A stretch of 64,000 nucleotides of DNA. Origin: Bacteroides faecis MAJ27. Its GTDB lineage: Bacteria; Bacteroidota; Bacteroidia; Bacteroidales; Bacteroidaceae. Both the position numbers and the translations under genes were made by a program. Positions within the stretch are counted from its first letter, which is position 1. Every line of letters starts with the position of its first letter. Positions 9,888-19,023 of the stretch are shown one piece after another. Location of the stretch: positions 62,001 to 126,000 of the forward strand of contig NZ_FNNN01000011.1 in NCBI RefSeq assembly GCF_900106755.1. The letters run 5' to 3'. Under the pieces are notes generated by a model. The model had not been told where the DNA came from. It saw nothing but the letters and a program-made list of their open reading frames with translations, and ran no database searches.

Positions 9888-10844
9888 TTATCGTGACCGG
9901 ATCTCCCTTCTCATAAACATAATATATGAAATGGCAAAGCAGATAACCGTTGCCGCAATCAGCCCTGTAAGCTGCGGCCAGACAACAAGCAGACTCTGTC
10001 CCAACGGAAGCGGACTCGGAATAGCTCCTTGTACCTGCTCCATCGTTAGTGGTCCGATACTTCTGACGGAAGGCATCAACAGCGTAGTGGTAGCTTCATT
10101 AAACAACTCACTGGGTGCCAGCCGCATCAAACCAAGAATGAATTTCTGATAACTGATAATCTGATAAGGAGATGCCATCTGCGACGGACTTAACCCTTTT
10201 GCCACCAGATTCACAATCATCGTATAGAAGACACTGAAAAACAGCCATACAGCTACGGATGCCAGTGCAGAAGTGGCTGCCTGACGGAAACGGAGTGAAA
10301 ACAAGATGGCCAGGTTCAACCAAAAAGCTACATAGAAGACACTCGTTATGAGAAAGAAAACAATTCTCCAGAATTCTTCCGCTGTAGGAGGAATACCAAT
10401 GGCAATCAATCCGAATCCCATCACCAGAAAGCCCAGCACAAACAGCATAATACCTATTACAATCAGAGCAGCCACAAACTTCGCATTAATGATGCAATCG
10501 CGATGAATAGGCTGAGACAGCATACGGCTCAATGTCCCCTTATTCTGCTCCGAATTGACCGCATCAAATCCCAAAGCAATTCCCAGCAAAGGGCCCAGAA
10601 AGTTAATAAACAGCACAAAAGAGGGGAGAGTCCCGTCCGAAGCTGTGAATAACTTCAAAAAGAGGAACGAACTATCCGGATCATTCGGTTTGATAGCCGC
10701 ACCAATATTAGTAAGCGCCGTATATAGCGATCCCATACAAGTAAGCGCTATGATACCGATCAGAATAAGGAAACGCCAACTTCTGACATGGTCGGACACT
10801 TCCTTATGAACGATAACCCAAAAAGGATGATTGACTTTACTCAT
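9888..10844 (-). CDS. ABC-2 type transporter permease
   Basis: The 318-residue integral membrane protein has about six hydrophobic helices (for example FLILIGIIALTCMGSLYTAL, FVLFINFLGPLLGIALGF, LIVIGIMLFVLGFLVMGFGL). The motif NSEQNKGTLSRMLSQPIHRD after the second helix is typical of ABC-2 permeases related to NosY. I chose ATG at 10844 rather than the upstream ATG at 10865: a purine-rich AGGAGGAGAAGG stretch lies directly before it and the overlap with the ATPase gene shrinks to 8 bp, which suggests translational coupling. It forms the channel of a three-gene unit with the ATPase and the NEW3 protein. The substrate is unknown. Confidence 0.88.
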   Translation of the reverse strand: MSKVNHPFWVIVHKEVSDHVRSWRFLILIGIIALTCMGSLYTALTNIGAAIKPNDPDSSFLFLKLFTASDGTLPSFVLFINFLGPLLGIALGFDAVNSEQNKGTLSRMLSQPIHRDCIINAKFVAALIVIGIMLFVLGFLVMGFGLIAIGIPPTAEEFWRIVFFLITSVFYVAFWLNLAILFSLRFRQAATSALASVAVWLFFSVFYTMIVNLVAKGLSPSQMASPYQIISYQKFILGLMRLAPSELFNEATTTLLMPSVRSIGPLTMEQVQGAIPSPLPLGQSLLVVWPQLTGLIAATVICFAISYIMFMRREIRSR

Positions 10845-11580
10845 GTCCTTCTCCTCCTTCCTCAAAATAATGGTTATAAATATCAGACAAATCCTGCTTC
10901 TTGTCTTTCAGCTCCGCCATGTCGATCAAAGCAAGTATTTTACCGTTACTGAACAATCCCACTCGGTCGCACACTTTCTGTGCCTGATCCAGATGATGAG
11001 AAGAAAACAGTACGGTCAATCCTTCTTCCTTACTCAGCCAGTGGATCAGTTCAATAAATTCCTGAACACCCGCAGGGTCAATTCCCGAAGTCGGTTCATC
11101 CAGAATGATGATTTCCGGATTTTTAATAAGCACATCGGCTAGTCCCAGACGTTGTCTCATACCACGGGAATACTTTCCGGTTTTCTTTTTGAGCTGGTCT
11201 TCAAGCCCTACACGTTTCATCAGTTCCAGCGCTTTTACTTTCGCCTCCTTATCCGGAATGCCATTCAGCCGTGCTGTATACATCAGGTTCTCCGGCCCGG
11301 TCATGTCGTCATAGAATCCTACATCCTCGGGCAAATAGCCGATTTTCTTCTTGACTTCAATAGGATGTGTAGTAGAATTAATCCCACATATCTCGACAAC
11401 TCCCGATGTAGGTTCCGTCAATCCCAGCATCATCAAAATAGTAGTTGACTTTCCGGCACCGTTCGGACCCAGCAAACCGAATATTTCTCCTTTCCGGATA
11501 CTCAGGCGAATATGATCTACAGCTGTAAAATTACCGTATTGTTTGGTTAATTCGGTAAGTACGATCACTTGTTCGCCCAT
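10837..11580 (-). CDS. ABC transporter ATP-binding protein
   Basis: The 247-residue cytosolic ATPase contains Walker A (GLLGPNGAGKSTT), the Q-loop region (IGYLPEDVGFYDD), the ABC signature (YSRGMRQRLGLADVL), Walker B (PEIIILDEPTSG) and the switch histidine (LFSSHH). It belongs to the family that powers ABC-2 exporters of the NosF/CcmA type. It lies 3 bp after the NEW3-domain gene and overlaps the permease gene, so the three proteins probably form one complex. The cargo is not evident from sequence. Confidence 0.93.
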   Translation of the reverse strand: MGEQVIVLTELTKQYGNFTAVDHIRLSIRKGEIFGLLGPNGAGKSTTILMMLGLTEPTSGVVEICGINSTTHPIEVKKKIGYLPEDVGFYDDMTGPENLMYTARLNGIPDKEAKVKALELMKRVGLEDQLKKKTGKYSRGMRQRLGLADVLIKNPEIIILDEPTSGIDPAGVQEFIELIHWLSKEEGLTVLFSSHHLDQAQKVCDRVGLFSNGKILALIDMAELKDKKQDLSDIYNHYFEEGGEGHE

Positions 11581-11583
11581 GAT

Positions 11584-12735
11584 TTACCTCCTTCCATATT
11601 TACGGAACAGATAGTAGACAACACCGATAGTGGCCAGAATAATCAAGACGCCTACCCATCCCCATATCATCGGAGTTTTTACTGCAATTCTGAACTGTGC
11701 GTCCGCATTCACTTCCGGAGTCTTGGCCATCATAGTAGTCACATAATCACCCGGGAGCGCTTTTTTAGAGGCCTTCAGGATAGCTACGGCGGTAGCAGTT
11801 TCTCCGGCTTTCAGCATTTCTATCTTTGACGGTTCGAAAGTAACATCCCAGTCTACCGGCTTATTAGCGGACAGTTGAATGTCTTTTAATAAGGAAGAAC
11901 CTGTATTTTTAATTTCCAGTTCAATTCTTTTGGTATCACCGGCAGTCACGTCGGCACTCAATAACCCTCTCGGAGTGGTCAGTTCCATCTGATATGAACC
12001 GGTAACAACTACTTCCAGTTCCAGTTCTGCCGAAGTATTGCCTGTGGCGGCACGTACGGGAATTTTATAGCTGCCTGCTTCTACATTGGCAGGAGGAGTG
12101 ATATCGATACTTACATTCTGGCTGCTATTGGCTTCTACTTGTGCAGAAGTTGCCTGCTTATAGTTAGGTTTGAAAATGACGTTCCATCCTCTCGGTGCCT
12201 TAGCCATCAGTGCATACAGTTGCTGATCGGCAGTCTGATTCTTCAGTGTGGCATTAAAAGTAAAAGTCGATTTGGAGTTCCCCTGCATATTGGGCTGGTC
12301 GGTGGTAAATTCCGTCTGATAAGTACCTTGCTGTGCTACAACGACATTCAAGGGGAGTTGTGCTTCTCCGGCAGACACTACAAAATGGTAACTGCCTCTA
12401 CTTACTTTTAAGGGGACTTCTACCTTTAAGTTAAAGGTCTTCTTTTCTTTAGGGAGTACTGCCAGCTGACTAAGGTTCCAGCCGCCGGATTTCATTTCAT
12501 GCTTCCAGCTGCTCGACAGGCCACTGACAGAAAGATTGGCATTCATCAACTTGTCTGTGTTGTTAATCAGATCGATGCTGTAGTCAATAGACGCCCCCGG
12601 TGAAACGGAGATTTTTGTGTAAGGTGTGTACAAAATCACGCTTTTAGGAATAGAGTCGTTAGCGTGTGTGTTACTCATGGGAAGTATTCCCAGCAAAATG
12701 GTTAATAATAAAAAACAATTTGTTCTCATAGTCAT
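11584..12735 (-). CDS. Exported NEW3-domain protein with C-terminal membrane anchor
   Basis: The 383-residue protein has a signal peptide (residues 1-25, ending NTHA), then repeated immunoglobulin-like NEW3 domains of about 100 residues each (for example SPGASIDYSIDLINNTDKL and TAGDTKRIELEIKNTGSSLL). A C-terminal helix (about 355-378) is followed by a basic tail (FRKYGRR). The body is therefore periplasmic and tethered to the inner membrane. NEW3 proteins with this topology are commonly encoded directly before an ABC-2 ATPase and permease, as here, and probably act as the extracytoplasmic subunit that receives or presents the substrate. That role is inferred from gene order. Confidence 0.85.
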   Translation of the reverse strand: MTMRTNCFLLLTILLGILPMSNTHANDSIPKSVILYTPYTKISVSPGASIDYSIDLINNTDKLMNANLSVSGLSSSWKHEMKSGGWNLSQLAVLPKEKKTFNLKVEVPLKVSRGSYHFVVSAGEAQLPLNVVVAQQGTYQTEFTTDQPNMQGNSKSTFTFNATLKNQTADQQLYALMAKAPRGWNVIFKPNYKQATSAQVEANSSQNVSIDITPPANVEAGSYKIPVRAATGNTSAELELEVVVTGSYQMELTTPRGLLSADVTAGDTKRIELEIKNTGSSLLKDIQLSANKPVDWDVTFEPSKIEMLKAGETATAVAILKASKKALPGDYVTTMMAKTPEVNADAQFRIAVKTPMIWGWVGVLIILATIGVVYYLFRKYGRR

Positions 12736-12786
12736 ACGAAAGTTCTTATGGTTGATTTAATATGAATATTGCCCAATTTGTGCCTG

Positions 12787-12794
12787 CAAAAATA
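12787..12794 (-). promoter_or_regulatory. -7 element for the NEW3-ABC operon
   Basis: The minus strand reads TATTTTTG (TAnnTTTG consensus) about 50 bp upstream of the NEW3 gene start. Confidence 0.5.
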
Positions 12795-12908
12795 AGCGAT
12801 GTATTTATTAGTTGCTGTTAAAAGAAACAAAAGAATATAATAAGAGCAATTTCCTTTATTTTTTTTAGATTTCTCTCAAAATTCCCAAATCTTTTCAGAT
12901 TCTCCTCT

Positions 12909-12917
12909 CATCTTTGC
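12909..12917 (+). promoter_or_regulatory. -7-like element for the PepSY-like genes
   Basis: CATCTTTGC differs from TAnnTTTGC at one position and lies 49 bp before the chosen start of the first PepSY-like gene. An in-frame ATG at 12930 would leave almost no leader. Confidence 0.4.
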
Positions 12918-12965
12918 ATTATAAATTAAATGAAATCAGTAAAACCAATTAAAAAAACAATGATT

Positions 12966-13403
12966 ATGAAAAAGTTAGTATTCTTATTAGTATGCTTGTT
13001 CACTCTACAGACAGTAGCACGTGCAGATGATGATAAACCAATTCAGGTAACTCAAATGCCACAATTGGCGCAACAGTTTATCAAACAGCATTTCTCCGAC
13101 AGTAAAGTGGCATTGGCGAAAATGGAAAGTGATTTCCTTTACAAAAGCTATGAAGTGATTTTCACGAATGGCAATAAAGTAGAATTTGACAAGAAGGGAA
13201 ACTGGGAAGAAGTAGACTGTAAACATTCCTCCGTACCTGTGGCCATTATCCCTGCCGCCATCCAGAAATATGTAACGACCCATTATCCGGATGCAAAGGT
13301 GCTGAAGATAGAACGTGATAAGAAAGATTACGAAGTAAAACTTTCCAACCGTACAGAACTTAAATTTGACCTGAAGTTTAATCTGATTGATATTGATAAT
13401 TAA
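12966..13403 (+). CDS. Small exported PepSY-like protein
   Basis: The 145-residue product has a signal peptide ending near VARA, then two copies of the PepSY-like (DUF2874) pattern: LAQQFIKQHFSDSKV..VIFTNGNKVEFDKKGNW and AIQKYVTTHYPDAKV..VKLSNRTELKFDLKFN. Proteins of this group fold like small beta-lactamase-inhibitor domains and are placed in the periplasm; their function is not settled. I chose ATG 12966, which puts the hydrophobic signal at the N-terminus; ATG at 12960 or 12930 is possible. It is followed after 23 bp by a longer lipoprotein of the same family. Confidence 0.8.
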   Translation: MKKLVFLLVCLFTLQTVARADDDKPIQVTQMPQLAQQFIKQHFSDSKVALAKMESDFLYKSYEVIFTNGNKVEFDKKGNWEEVDCKHSSVPVAIIPAAIQKYVTTHYPDAKVLKIERDKKDYEVKLSNRTELKFDLKFNLIDIDN

Positions 13404-13426
13404 TCTTCTTAAAATCAACAATAACC

Positions 13427-14305
13427 ATGAAACTGAGAATTTATACATTATTGATAGCATTTTGTGCAGCTTGGAGCCTGCACAGCTGTGATAACGATGA
13501 CGATGACTCAATTGCTGTTCCTGCCGCATTGCAAGAAGCATTTTCTTCTAAGTACCCCAACGTCAAAAATGTGAAATGGGAAACGAAAGCAGGATATTAC
13601 GTAGCAGACTTTTATGATGGATATGAGGCATCTGCATGGTTTACTACGGATGGCAACTGGCACATGACGGAAACGGATATTCCGTATACTGCATTGCCAG
13701 ATCCGGTAAAGAGCGCATTTGAAACCAGTGAATACAAGACATGGAAGAAGGATGATGTGGATAAGCTCGAACGCCAAGGCATCGAAACAGTCTACGTCAT
13801 CGAAGTGGAAAACCAGAATCAGGAAATCGATTTATATTATTCTGCCGACGGAGTGCTGATTAAAAGCATCGCAGATACAGATGATGAGAACAGCCATCTT
13901 CCGACTACTCAACTGTCTGCTGCCATGAAGACTTTTATTGAAGAGAAATATGCAGGGGCCAGAATCGTGGAAGTCGATGTGGAAAATGATAAAAGCGACC
14001 GGGATTATGGATTTACAGAAGTTGATATCATCCATTTCGACAGTGACATCAACCGCAATACTTCTAAAGAGGTTCTGTTTGATAAAAATGGAGAATGGTA
14101 TTCTACCTCATGGGATGTGCGGAAAAACGAACTGCCTGTGGCAGTGACTACTACCATCAGTAACCAGTATGCAGGATATCAGATTGATGATGCGGAATAT
14201 TTCGAAATGGCAGCAGGAACAGCTTATTATCTGATTGAGCTGGAAGGAAATAACACTCTGGATATAAATATCAAGATAGCCGCAGACGGTACGATTCTTA
14301 AATGA
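13427..14305 (+). CDS. PepSY-like lipoprotein, repeated domains
   Basis: The 292-residue lipoprotein precursor has a lipobox around SLHSC at residue 21, followed by an acidic DNDDDD stretch. Four PepSY-like units can be seen, for example PAALQEAFSSKYPNVKNVKW..YEASAWFTTDGNW and AAMKTFIEEKYAGARIVEVD..VLFDKNGEWY. It is probably in the outer membrane or periplasm. It shares an operon with the smaller PepSY-like gene and ends at a strong hairpin. These proteins are often regulated by two-component systems in this phylum, but no direct evidence is present. Confidence 0.8.
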   Translation: MKLRIYTLLIAFCAAWSLHSCDNDDDDSIAVPAALQEAFSSKYPNVKNVKWETKAGYYVADFYDGYEASAWFTTDGNWHMTETDIPYTALPDPVKSAFETSEYKTWKKDDVDKLERQGIETVYVIEVENQNQEIDLYYSADGVLIKSIADTDDENSHLPTTQLSAAMKTFIEEKYAGARIVEVDVENDKSDRDYGFTEVDIIHFDSDINRNTSKEVLFDKNGEWYSTSWDVRKNELPVAVTTTISNQYAGYQIDDAEYFEMAAGTAYYLIELEGNNTLDINIKIAADGTILK

Positions 14306-14324
14306 GATAAGACACCCTTTTATA

Positions 14325-14370
14325 CAAATAGTGACACTATCCGGTTGGTATAGTGTCACTATTTGTTTTT
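14325..14370. terminator. Perfect 16-bp hairpin, bidirectional terminator
   Basis: CAAATAGTGACACTAT at 14325-14340 pairs exactly with 14350-14365, with a nine-base loop and a T-run on the plus strand (14366-14370). It lies between the convergent PepSY-like lipoprotein and tamB genes and overlaps the tamB stop region. The core GTGTCACTAT recurs in the 34-bp inverted repeat at 58993-59071. Confidence 0.8.
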
Positions 14371-17300
14371 ATTTCTGCGCCCGCTTTCTCTTTAGTTCCG
14401 ACTTTGCTTTATCATCGGCAATACTGTCCGTCTGCTGCTGTTGTACCTTTTCTGTTTCTTCACGTTTCCGTTTGTTACGCAGCTTCCATTTATTCCAGAA
14501 GAAAAGATCGCTCCATTTATTGAAATCCTTCTTGTACATAATACCGACTCCCTGCGTAGTAAGATTTGTCTTTGTGTAGTAACGGTCATTTGTTTCATTG
14601 TAAGCTTTCAGGCGGATATCCCCCGAACGGTTAATCAGCCATTCAGCCTCAAAGTCACCTATAAAGTTCGTATTCGCCATTGGATTATCGCGGTATCCGA
14701 AATTACCATTGACCAGAAGACGGTTATTCAGCAACTGACCGGACAAGATACCTTCCACTTCCATATCCGTCCATCCTTTATCACCCGTGCTCAGATTGGT
14801 ACCGATATTCCAGTTATTAGTTTCGAAAACCTGCGACAGGGCATTGTTCAGCTGACCGGACAGGGTAGAAGAGAGCACCGACGACATCACATTCGAATTC
14901 TGATTATTCCGTGCAGCATCTTCCGTATAGAACTTACCGATACCCAGCAGATATAGAATCTGCATATTCATCTGTTCCTCCGTACTAATATAGTTACGTA
15001 CCAATGTCTGAATTTCATCTCTTTCATTCGGAAGTTCGATACCCAACTTAATGGTTGGCCGCCATAAGATTCCACTTAGATTCATGATACAATTTACCCG
15101 TACATTGGTCTGTTGGGCAATGGAAGAAACATCGGGATTCAAATCATTCAATGAAGCGGAATTTACAGTATACGAAGCCTGAATATCCATATTCGCATCC
15201 AAAGGAGCACCGTTGAAAGTAATGGTACTTCCATCTTTGATGATAAAATCCTTGCGAATTACTTCCTGCAAACTGAACTTATAGATTCCCTGGTTGATGC
15301 GGTAATTGCCGAACATCTTCACATCTCCTTTATTATAAAACTCCGTCCGTATATTTCCCGTCCCCTTTGCACTGATGTAGTCTCCGGCAATAGGGTCCAT
15401 GATAATTTTCATGGTAGCATCGGGGGTAGCATCTACCAGAATGTTCAGACGGATATCTGTCTGGTGCTCCTCTTCGTCCGCCTGACGCTTCTGCTGCATC
15501 TGCTCAAAATAGGAAATGACCGGAATCGAATCCTGAATGCTGCGACGGGGAGTTTTGTCTACAAACTTTATAAACTGGTTGCTGGCAGCCGATGCCACAT
15601 TTCCATTGACATAAGTGAACACCGTATTCCGGTTGGTCGTCATCGCGAGATTTACGTCCAGCCCCTGTATTGCATTACCCGCGAGCAACGCATTTCCCGT
15701 AGCATACACCGTTCCATAAAAAGGCATATCCGTCGATTCCTTCGTATTCATCAGAAGCATATTATTAGCCTGAATCTCAAAACGGTAATTAATATTCTTG
15801 AAATGCTTGAAACGCAAATATCCGTTCATTGTTCCCGAATGTCCCTCCAGGTCAGCAATGTGCATATTGTTGAACTCCAGTCCGGTAGGAGCCAGGCGAA
15901 TCGTATCTCTAACGGCAAAGTGGGTATTCAGAATATCAAACTTCATAGAAGCATCCGTCATGACAGCCCCGTCCAGATTTAATCCCTTGAACTTTCCGTA
16001 AAAATGAACCTTTCCCGTTCCTCTTCCTTTTATATCCTGTGCTATTGATTTCATATAAAATTCGAGGAATTTCAGATTCAGTTCGTGGGCATCGATGTTC
16101 AGATCAAGTCCGCTTTCCGGTTTCAACGGATAAATCATACCGGTGACCCGTGATGGCGACGGCGCTATATCCTGAATAGATGCATCAAGATAAATACCTC
16201 TTTTCTCATTATCCCAGGCACCGTATACGTCCAGATCACCCAAACGCCCTTGATTGAGCGAGAAGTTCCTGACAAACAAACGGGTATTCATCACAGGTTT
16301 CTTGAACACGCCGCTGGCGTAGGCCGTTCCCGTAGCATCTCCTTCAAAGTTCACATCATCGGAAATGTTTGCAATATCAAATACATACCCCATATTGATG
16401 TCCTTCAGATCCACCTTGACGGTATCCGCAGGATTGTCGGAAAGCCGTCCGTTGATGCGCACATAACGGTCGTGATGACTGAAATAGAAATTATTCACAT
16501 CTACCTTGCCGGAGTCTACCACCACTTGTGAAGGATGTATCTGCCAAAGCGTATCATTCAATATTACGTCAGTCTGCTTCACATCCACCATCGCTTTCAA
16601 CAAAGGCTTTTCGCCTGCTGTACGCAGGAATTGTGCGACGGCAGCCAACTTTCCGCTATAAGTCGCTGTGGCGTTATTTCCCCAGTTCAAAGTGGTGCTG
16701 ACTTTATCTTCTTTGGCCTGTGCATCCAGAGAGAGGTTCACGGCCCCATTCTTTTTCAGACTGGTCAGACGAACCTTCGCACGGATATGGTCCGAAGGAT
16801 TCTCACACAGAATCATGCCCGACTCGATAAAGTTATTCTTGTATTGCAGACGGGGGAAGTAACCTTCTACGCGCAGTCGCTGCAAAGCATCATTAAAGTA
16901 TCCTTTCACCGTAGAATGTGTATATACAGTCAGCGGAATATCAAATATCGTAGATAAAATATCCGTATTATATATATTCACATCAAATGCGAAATTATTG
17001 TTCGTTTCTATCGGCTTCTTTGGCGGCAGTATCAAAGACGGGATATATCCGCGCATGATATTGAGAATACTTGCCGGCAATGTATGGTAGCGAAATTTCC
17101 CGGCTATGCTTGCTGTCAGAAACTCGGAAGTCAGTTTAAGCTGATTCTCATTGTCCTGCCGGGTAGCCCGCACATTCATGTTTTTCATGAAATACTCTTT
17201 ATCCGGTGCCCTGAACTCCAGACTATCCACATTAATCTCTCCGATCATTTCGTCGATAGACCCGCCGGTGAAGTTGGCCTTTACCTTCAGCGAGAACTCC

Positions 17301-18853
17301 GCATCCTGATAGTTGGGCGTAAGATTGAGGTCATAGGGGCGAATCTTGTCGACAACGGCAAGGAAGTTGAAAGTAGGAACCTTGGATGCTACATTCACAT
17401 CTCCATTCAGATAGATGGAACCATTCGGATCATCCAGCGCTATCTTTCCGTTGAATCCGCCCTGCTTATACTCTCCGTCCAGCGTAATATTCTCATATTT
17501 ATATCTGCTATACTCCACGGAAGCGATCAATCCCTTCAACTCTACGGCAGGAAGCTGTTTTTCAATATGCCGTCCATGTACATCCAGATTAAAAGTGATT
17601 TCTCCCAACTTGTCATTATTCAACAGCTTACCCAGCCCAAACTCTTCCGTTTTCACAGCACCGGAATAAGCAAACAATCCCTTAGTTTTGTCGGAACTCA
17701 ACTTTAAGTCAGTCTTTACATTGCCAAGCCCTGTACGCAACTGCCCGTAGGTAACCAGATCAGTGAAGTATCCGGAAATCTCCCCACGGAAATCAATATC
17801 GCCCAAACGTTCCAGAAGTGGAGGTACTCCATTGTAATTACTGCTCAAATTGCGGACCAGGAAACTGACTCCGCGACTATTGGCAGAAAGTTCGGAAAGC
17901 TTCCCGTACACATACGCATCCTGCGGATTCGAAAGTTCCTGAAGCGATACATCTCCCGAAAGCCGGAACTGGCGGTCATCAGCCGTAATCTCCAGATGGG
18001 AGCAGGTGAGCTGGTCTACCGTTCCTTTTACCTGCATATCCAATGTTATCGGTTCTTTGAAATGCGACAACACCGGCACAAAAGGAGAAATATCTTTCAA
18101 CGTAATCTGCGAGGGCAGGGTGCGGAAAGAAAAGTGAACCTTCTCCGAGAACTGATCAAAAGCTTTCAGACTGTCATACACCAAATGAATGGTATCCATC
18201 TTCAGCGAAGTTTCGGGCAGCTCGATAGCAAAGTTCTCAATATTGGTCTGTTTGTCATTGGCAACCAATTTCAGACTCAGTTTCTTCAGAGAGAATCCGG
18301 AAGCCTTTTCGTCAAAACTCAATCGTTTGATACCAAGATTCAAAGAGTCCCTGTTCATAGCCTTCAGAGAGATGTTGGCTATGATATTCTGAAGCTGGAC
18401 ATGCTTGGCATTAAACTTTCCGGGAGTTTTTTCCTCAGATAACACATGATAAGCCATCCTTCCCCGACGAATCAGCACGGAGTTGATACGCAAATCCAGC
18501 GAACTTTCCTTTTTCACGGTATCTTTCGAAGCGAAAGCATCCAGCACAAACTTGAAGTTCGGAGGAGAGTCGGGAGCCTGTTTGTTCAAATTGATGGTAA
18601 AGCCAAACAACTGGACACTACTGATGGAAATCTTTCCTTTAAAGAAGGGAAGGATGTCAAACTTGGCGGACAAACGGGTCACTTTAAGCATTTCCTTGCC
18701 GCTCTGATCATCGAGCAGCACATCATCAATGATAATACGGTTCAATAAACCGATATTGATTTTGCCGATAGTCAGGCGTGTGTTCAGTACTTCGGATAAT
18801 TCCTTGGCAATAAATACACTCATTGCTTGCTGAACATTTGGAATATTCAGCAA
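14369..18853 (-). CDS. tamB: TamB-like translocation/assembly protein
   Basis: This is a very long (about 1494-residue) envelope protein of the TamB/AsmA-like family, which bridges the inner and outer membranes and is linked to lipid transport and outer-membrane protein assembly. The N-terminus carries an AsmA-like region (TRLTIGKINIGLLNRIIIDD); the middle is repetitive beta-strand sequence that forms the long groove; the last 400 residues match the TamB C-terminal domain (DATPDATMKIIMDPIAGDYI, GNIRTEFYNKGDVKMFGNYR). The first standard start codon in frame is TTG at 18853, which leaves out the membrane anchor: 28 further in-frame codons upstream (back to 18937) encode a basic stretch and a hydrophobic helix (RWVVGIVLGVYIGTIVLL) but contain no ATG, GTG or TTG. 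The real start is therefore probably upstream and non-standard. Confidence 0.88.
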   Translation of the reverse strand: MLNIPNVQQAMSVFIAKELSEVLNTRLTIGKINIGLLNRIIIDDVLLDDQSGKEMLKVTRLSAKFDILPFFKGKISISSVQLFGFTINLNKQAPDSPPNFKFVLDAFASKDTVKKESSLDLRINSVLIRRGRMAYHVLSEEKTPGKFNAKHVQLQNIIANISLKAMNRDSLNLGIKRLSFDEKASGFSLKKLSLKLVANDKQTNIENFAIELPETSLKMDTIHLVYDSLKAFDQFSEKVHFSFRTLPSQITLKDISPFVPVLSHFKEPITLDMQVKGTVDQLTCSHLEITADDRQFRLSGDVSLQELSNPQDAYVYGKLSELSANSRGVSFLVRNLSSNYNGVPPLLERLGDIDFRGEISGYFTDLVTYGQLRTGLGNVKTDLKLSSDKTKGLFAYSGAVKTEEFGLGKLLNNDKLGEITFNLDVHGRHIEKQLPAVELKGLIASVEYSRYKYENITLDGEYKQGGFNGKIALDDPNGSIYLNGDVNVASKVPTFNFLAVVDKIRPYDLNLTPNYQDAEFSLKVKANFTGGSIDEMIGEINVDSLEFRAPDKEYFMKNMNVRATRQDNENQLKLTSEFLTASIAGKFRYHTLPASILNIMRGYIPSLILPPKKPIETNNNFAFDVNIYNTDILSTIFDIPLTVYTHSTVKGYFNDALQRLRVEGYFPRLQYKNNFIESGMILCENPSDHIRAKVRLTSLKKNGAVNLSLDAQAKEDKVSTTLNWGNNATATYSGKLAAVAQFLRTAGEKPLLKAMVDVKQTDVILNDTLWQIHPSQVVVDSGKVDVNNFYFSHHDRYVRINGRLSDNPADTVKVDLKDINMGYVFDIANISDDVNFEGDATGTAYASGVFKKPVMNTRLFVRNFSLNQGRLGDLDVYGAWDNEKRGIYLDASIQDIAPSPSRVTGMIYPLKPESGLDLNIDAHELNLKFLEFYMKSIAQDIKGRGTGKVHFYGKFKGLNLDGAVMTDASMKFDILNTHFAVRDTIRLAPTGLEFNNMHIADLEGHSGTMNGYLRFKHFKNINYRFEIQANNMLLMNTKESTDMPFYGTVYATGNALLAGNAIQGLDVNLAMTTNRNTVFTYVNGNVASAASNQFIKFVDKTPRRSIQDSIPVISYFEQMQQKRQADEEEHQTDIRLNILVDATPDATMKIIMDPIAGDYISAKGTGNIRTEFYNKGDVKMFGNYRINQGIYKFSLQEVIRKDFIIKDGSTITFNGAPLDANMDIQASYTVNSASLNDLNPDVSSIAQQTNVRVNCIMNLSGILWRPTIKLGIELPNERDEIQTLVRNYISTEEQMNMQILYLLGIGKFYTEDAARNNQNSNVMSSVLSSTLSGQLNNALSQVFETNNWNIGTNLSTGDKGWTDMEVEGILSGQLLNNRLLVNGNFGYRDNPMANTNFIGDFEAEWLINRSGDIRLKAYNETNDRYYTKTNLTTQGVGIMYKKDFNKWSDLFFWNKWKLRNKRKREETEKVQQQQTDSIADDKAKSELKRKRAQK

Positions 18854-18949
18854 AACAATAGTCCCGATATATACTCCCAGTACAATACCAACTACCCAGC
18901 GTACAGTCTTTTTCAGCGTTCTGATAAGCGATAACTTTTATTTAGCGAA

Positions 18950-18957
18950 CAAAAATA
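18950..18957 (-). promoter_or_regulatory. -7 element for tamB
   Basis: The minus strand reads TATTTTTG, 13 bp before the first in-frame codon that follows the upstream stop (18937). Such a position would give a very short leader and supports translation beginning near 18937 rather than at 18853. Confidence 0.5.
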
Positions 18958-18991
18958 TAAAATAGTTCGTTATGAATCGTAGTTTTATCAT

Positions 18992-19000
18992 TACTTTTGC
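18992..19000 (+). promoter_or_regulatory. -7 element for tsaD
   Basis: TACTTTTGC matches TAnnTTTGC, 23 bp before the tsaD start and divergent from the tamB promoter. Confidence 0.6.
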
Positions 19001-19023
19001 ACCGTTTAATAGTTTAAAAACTT

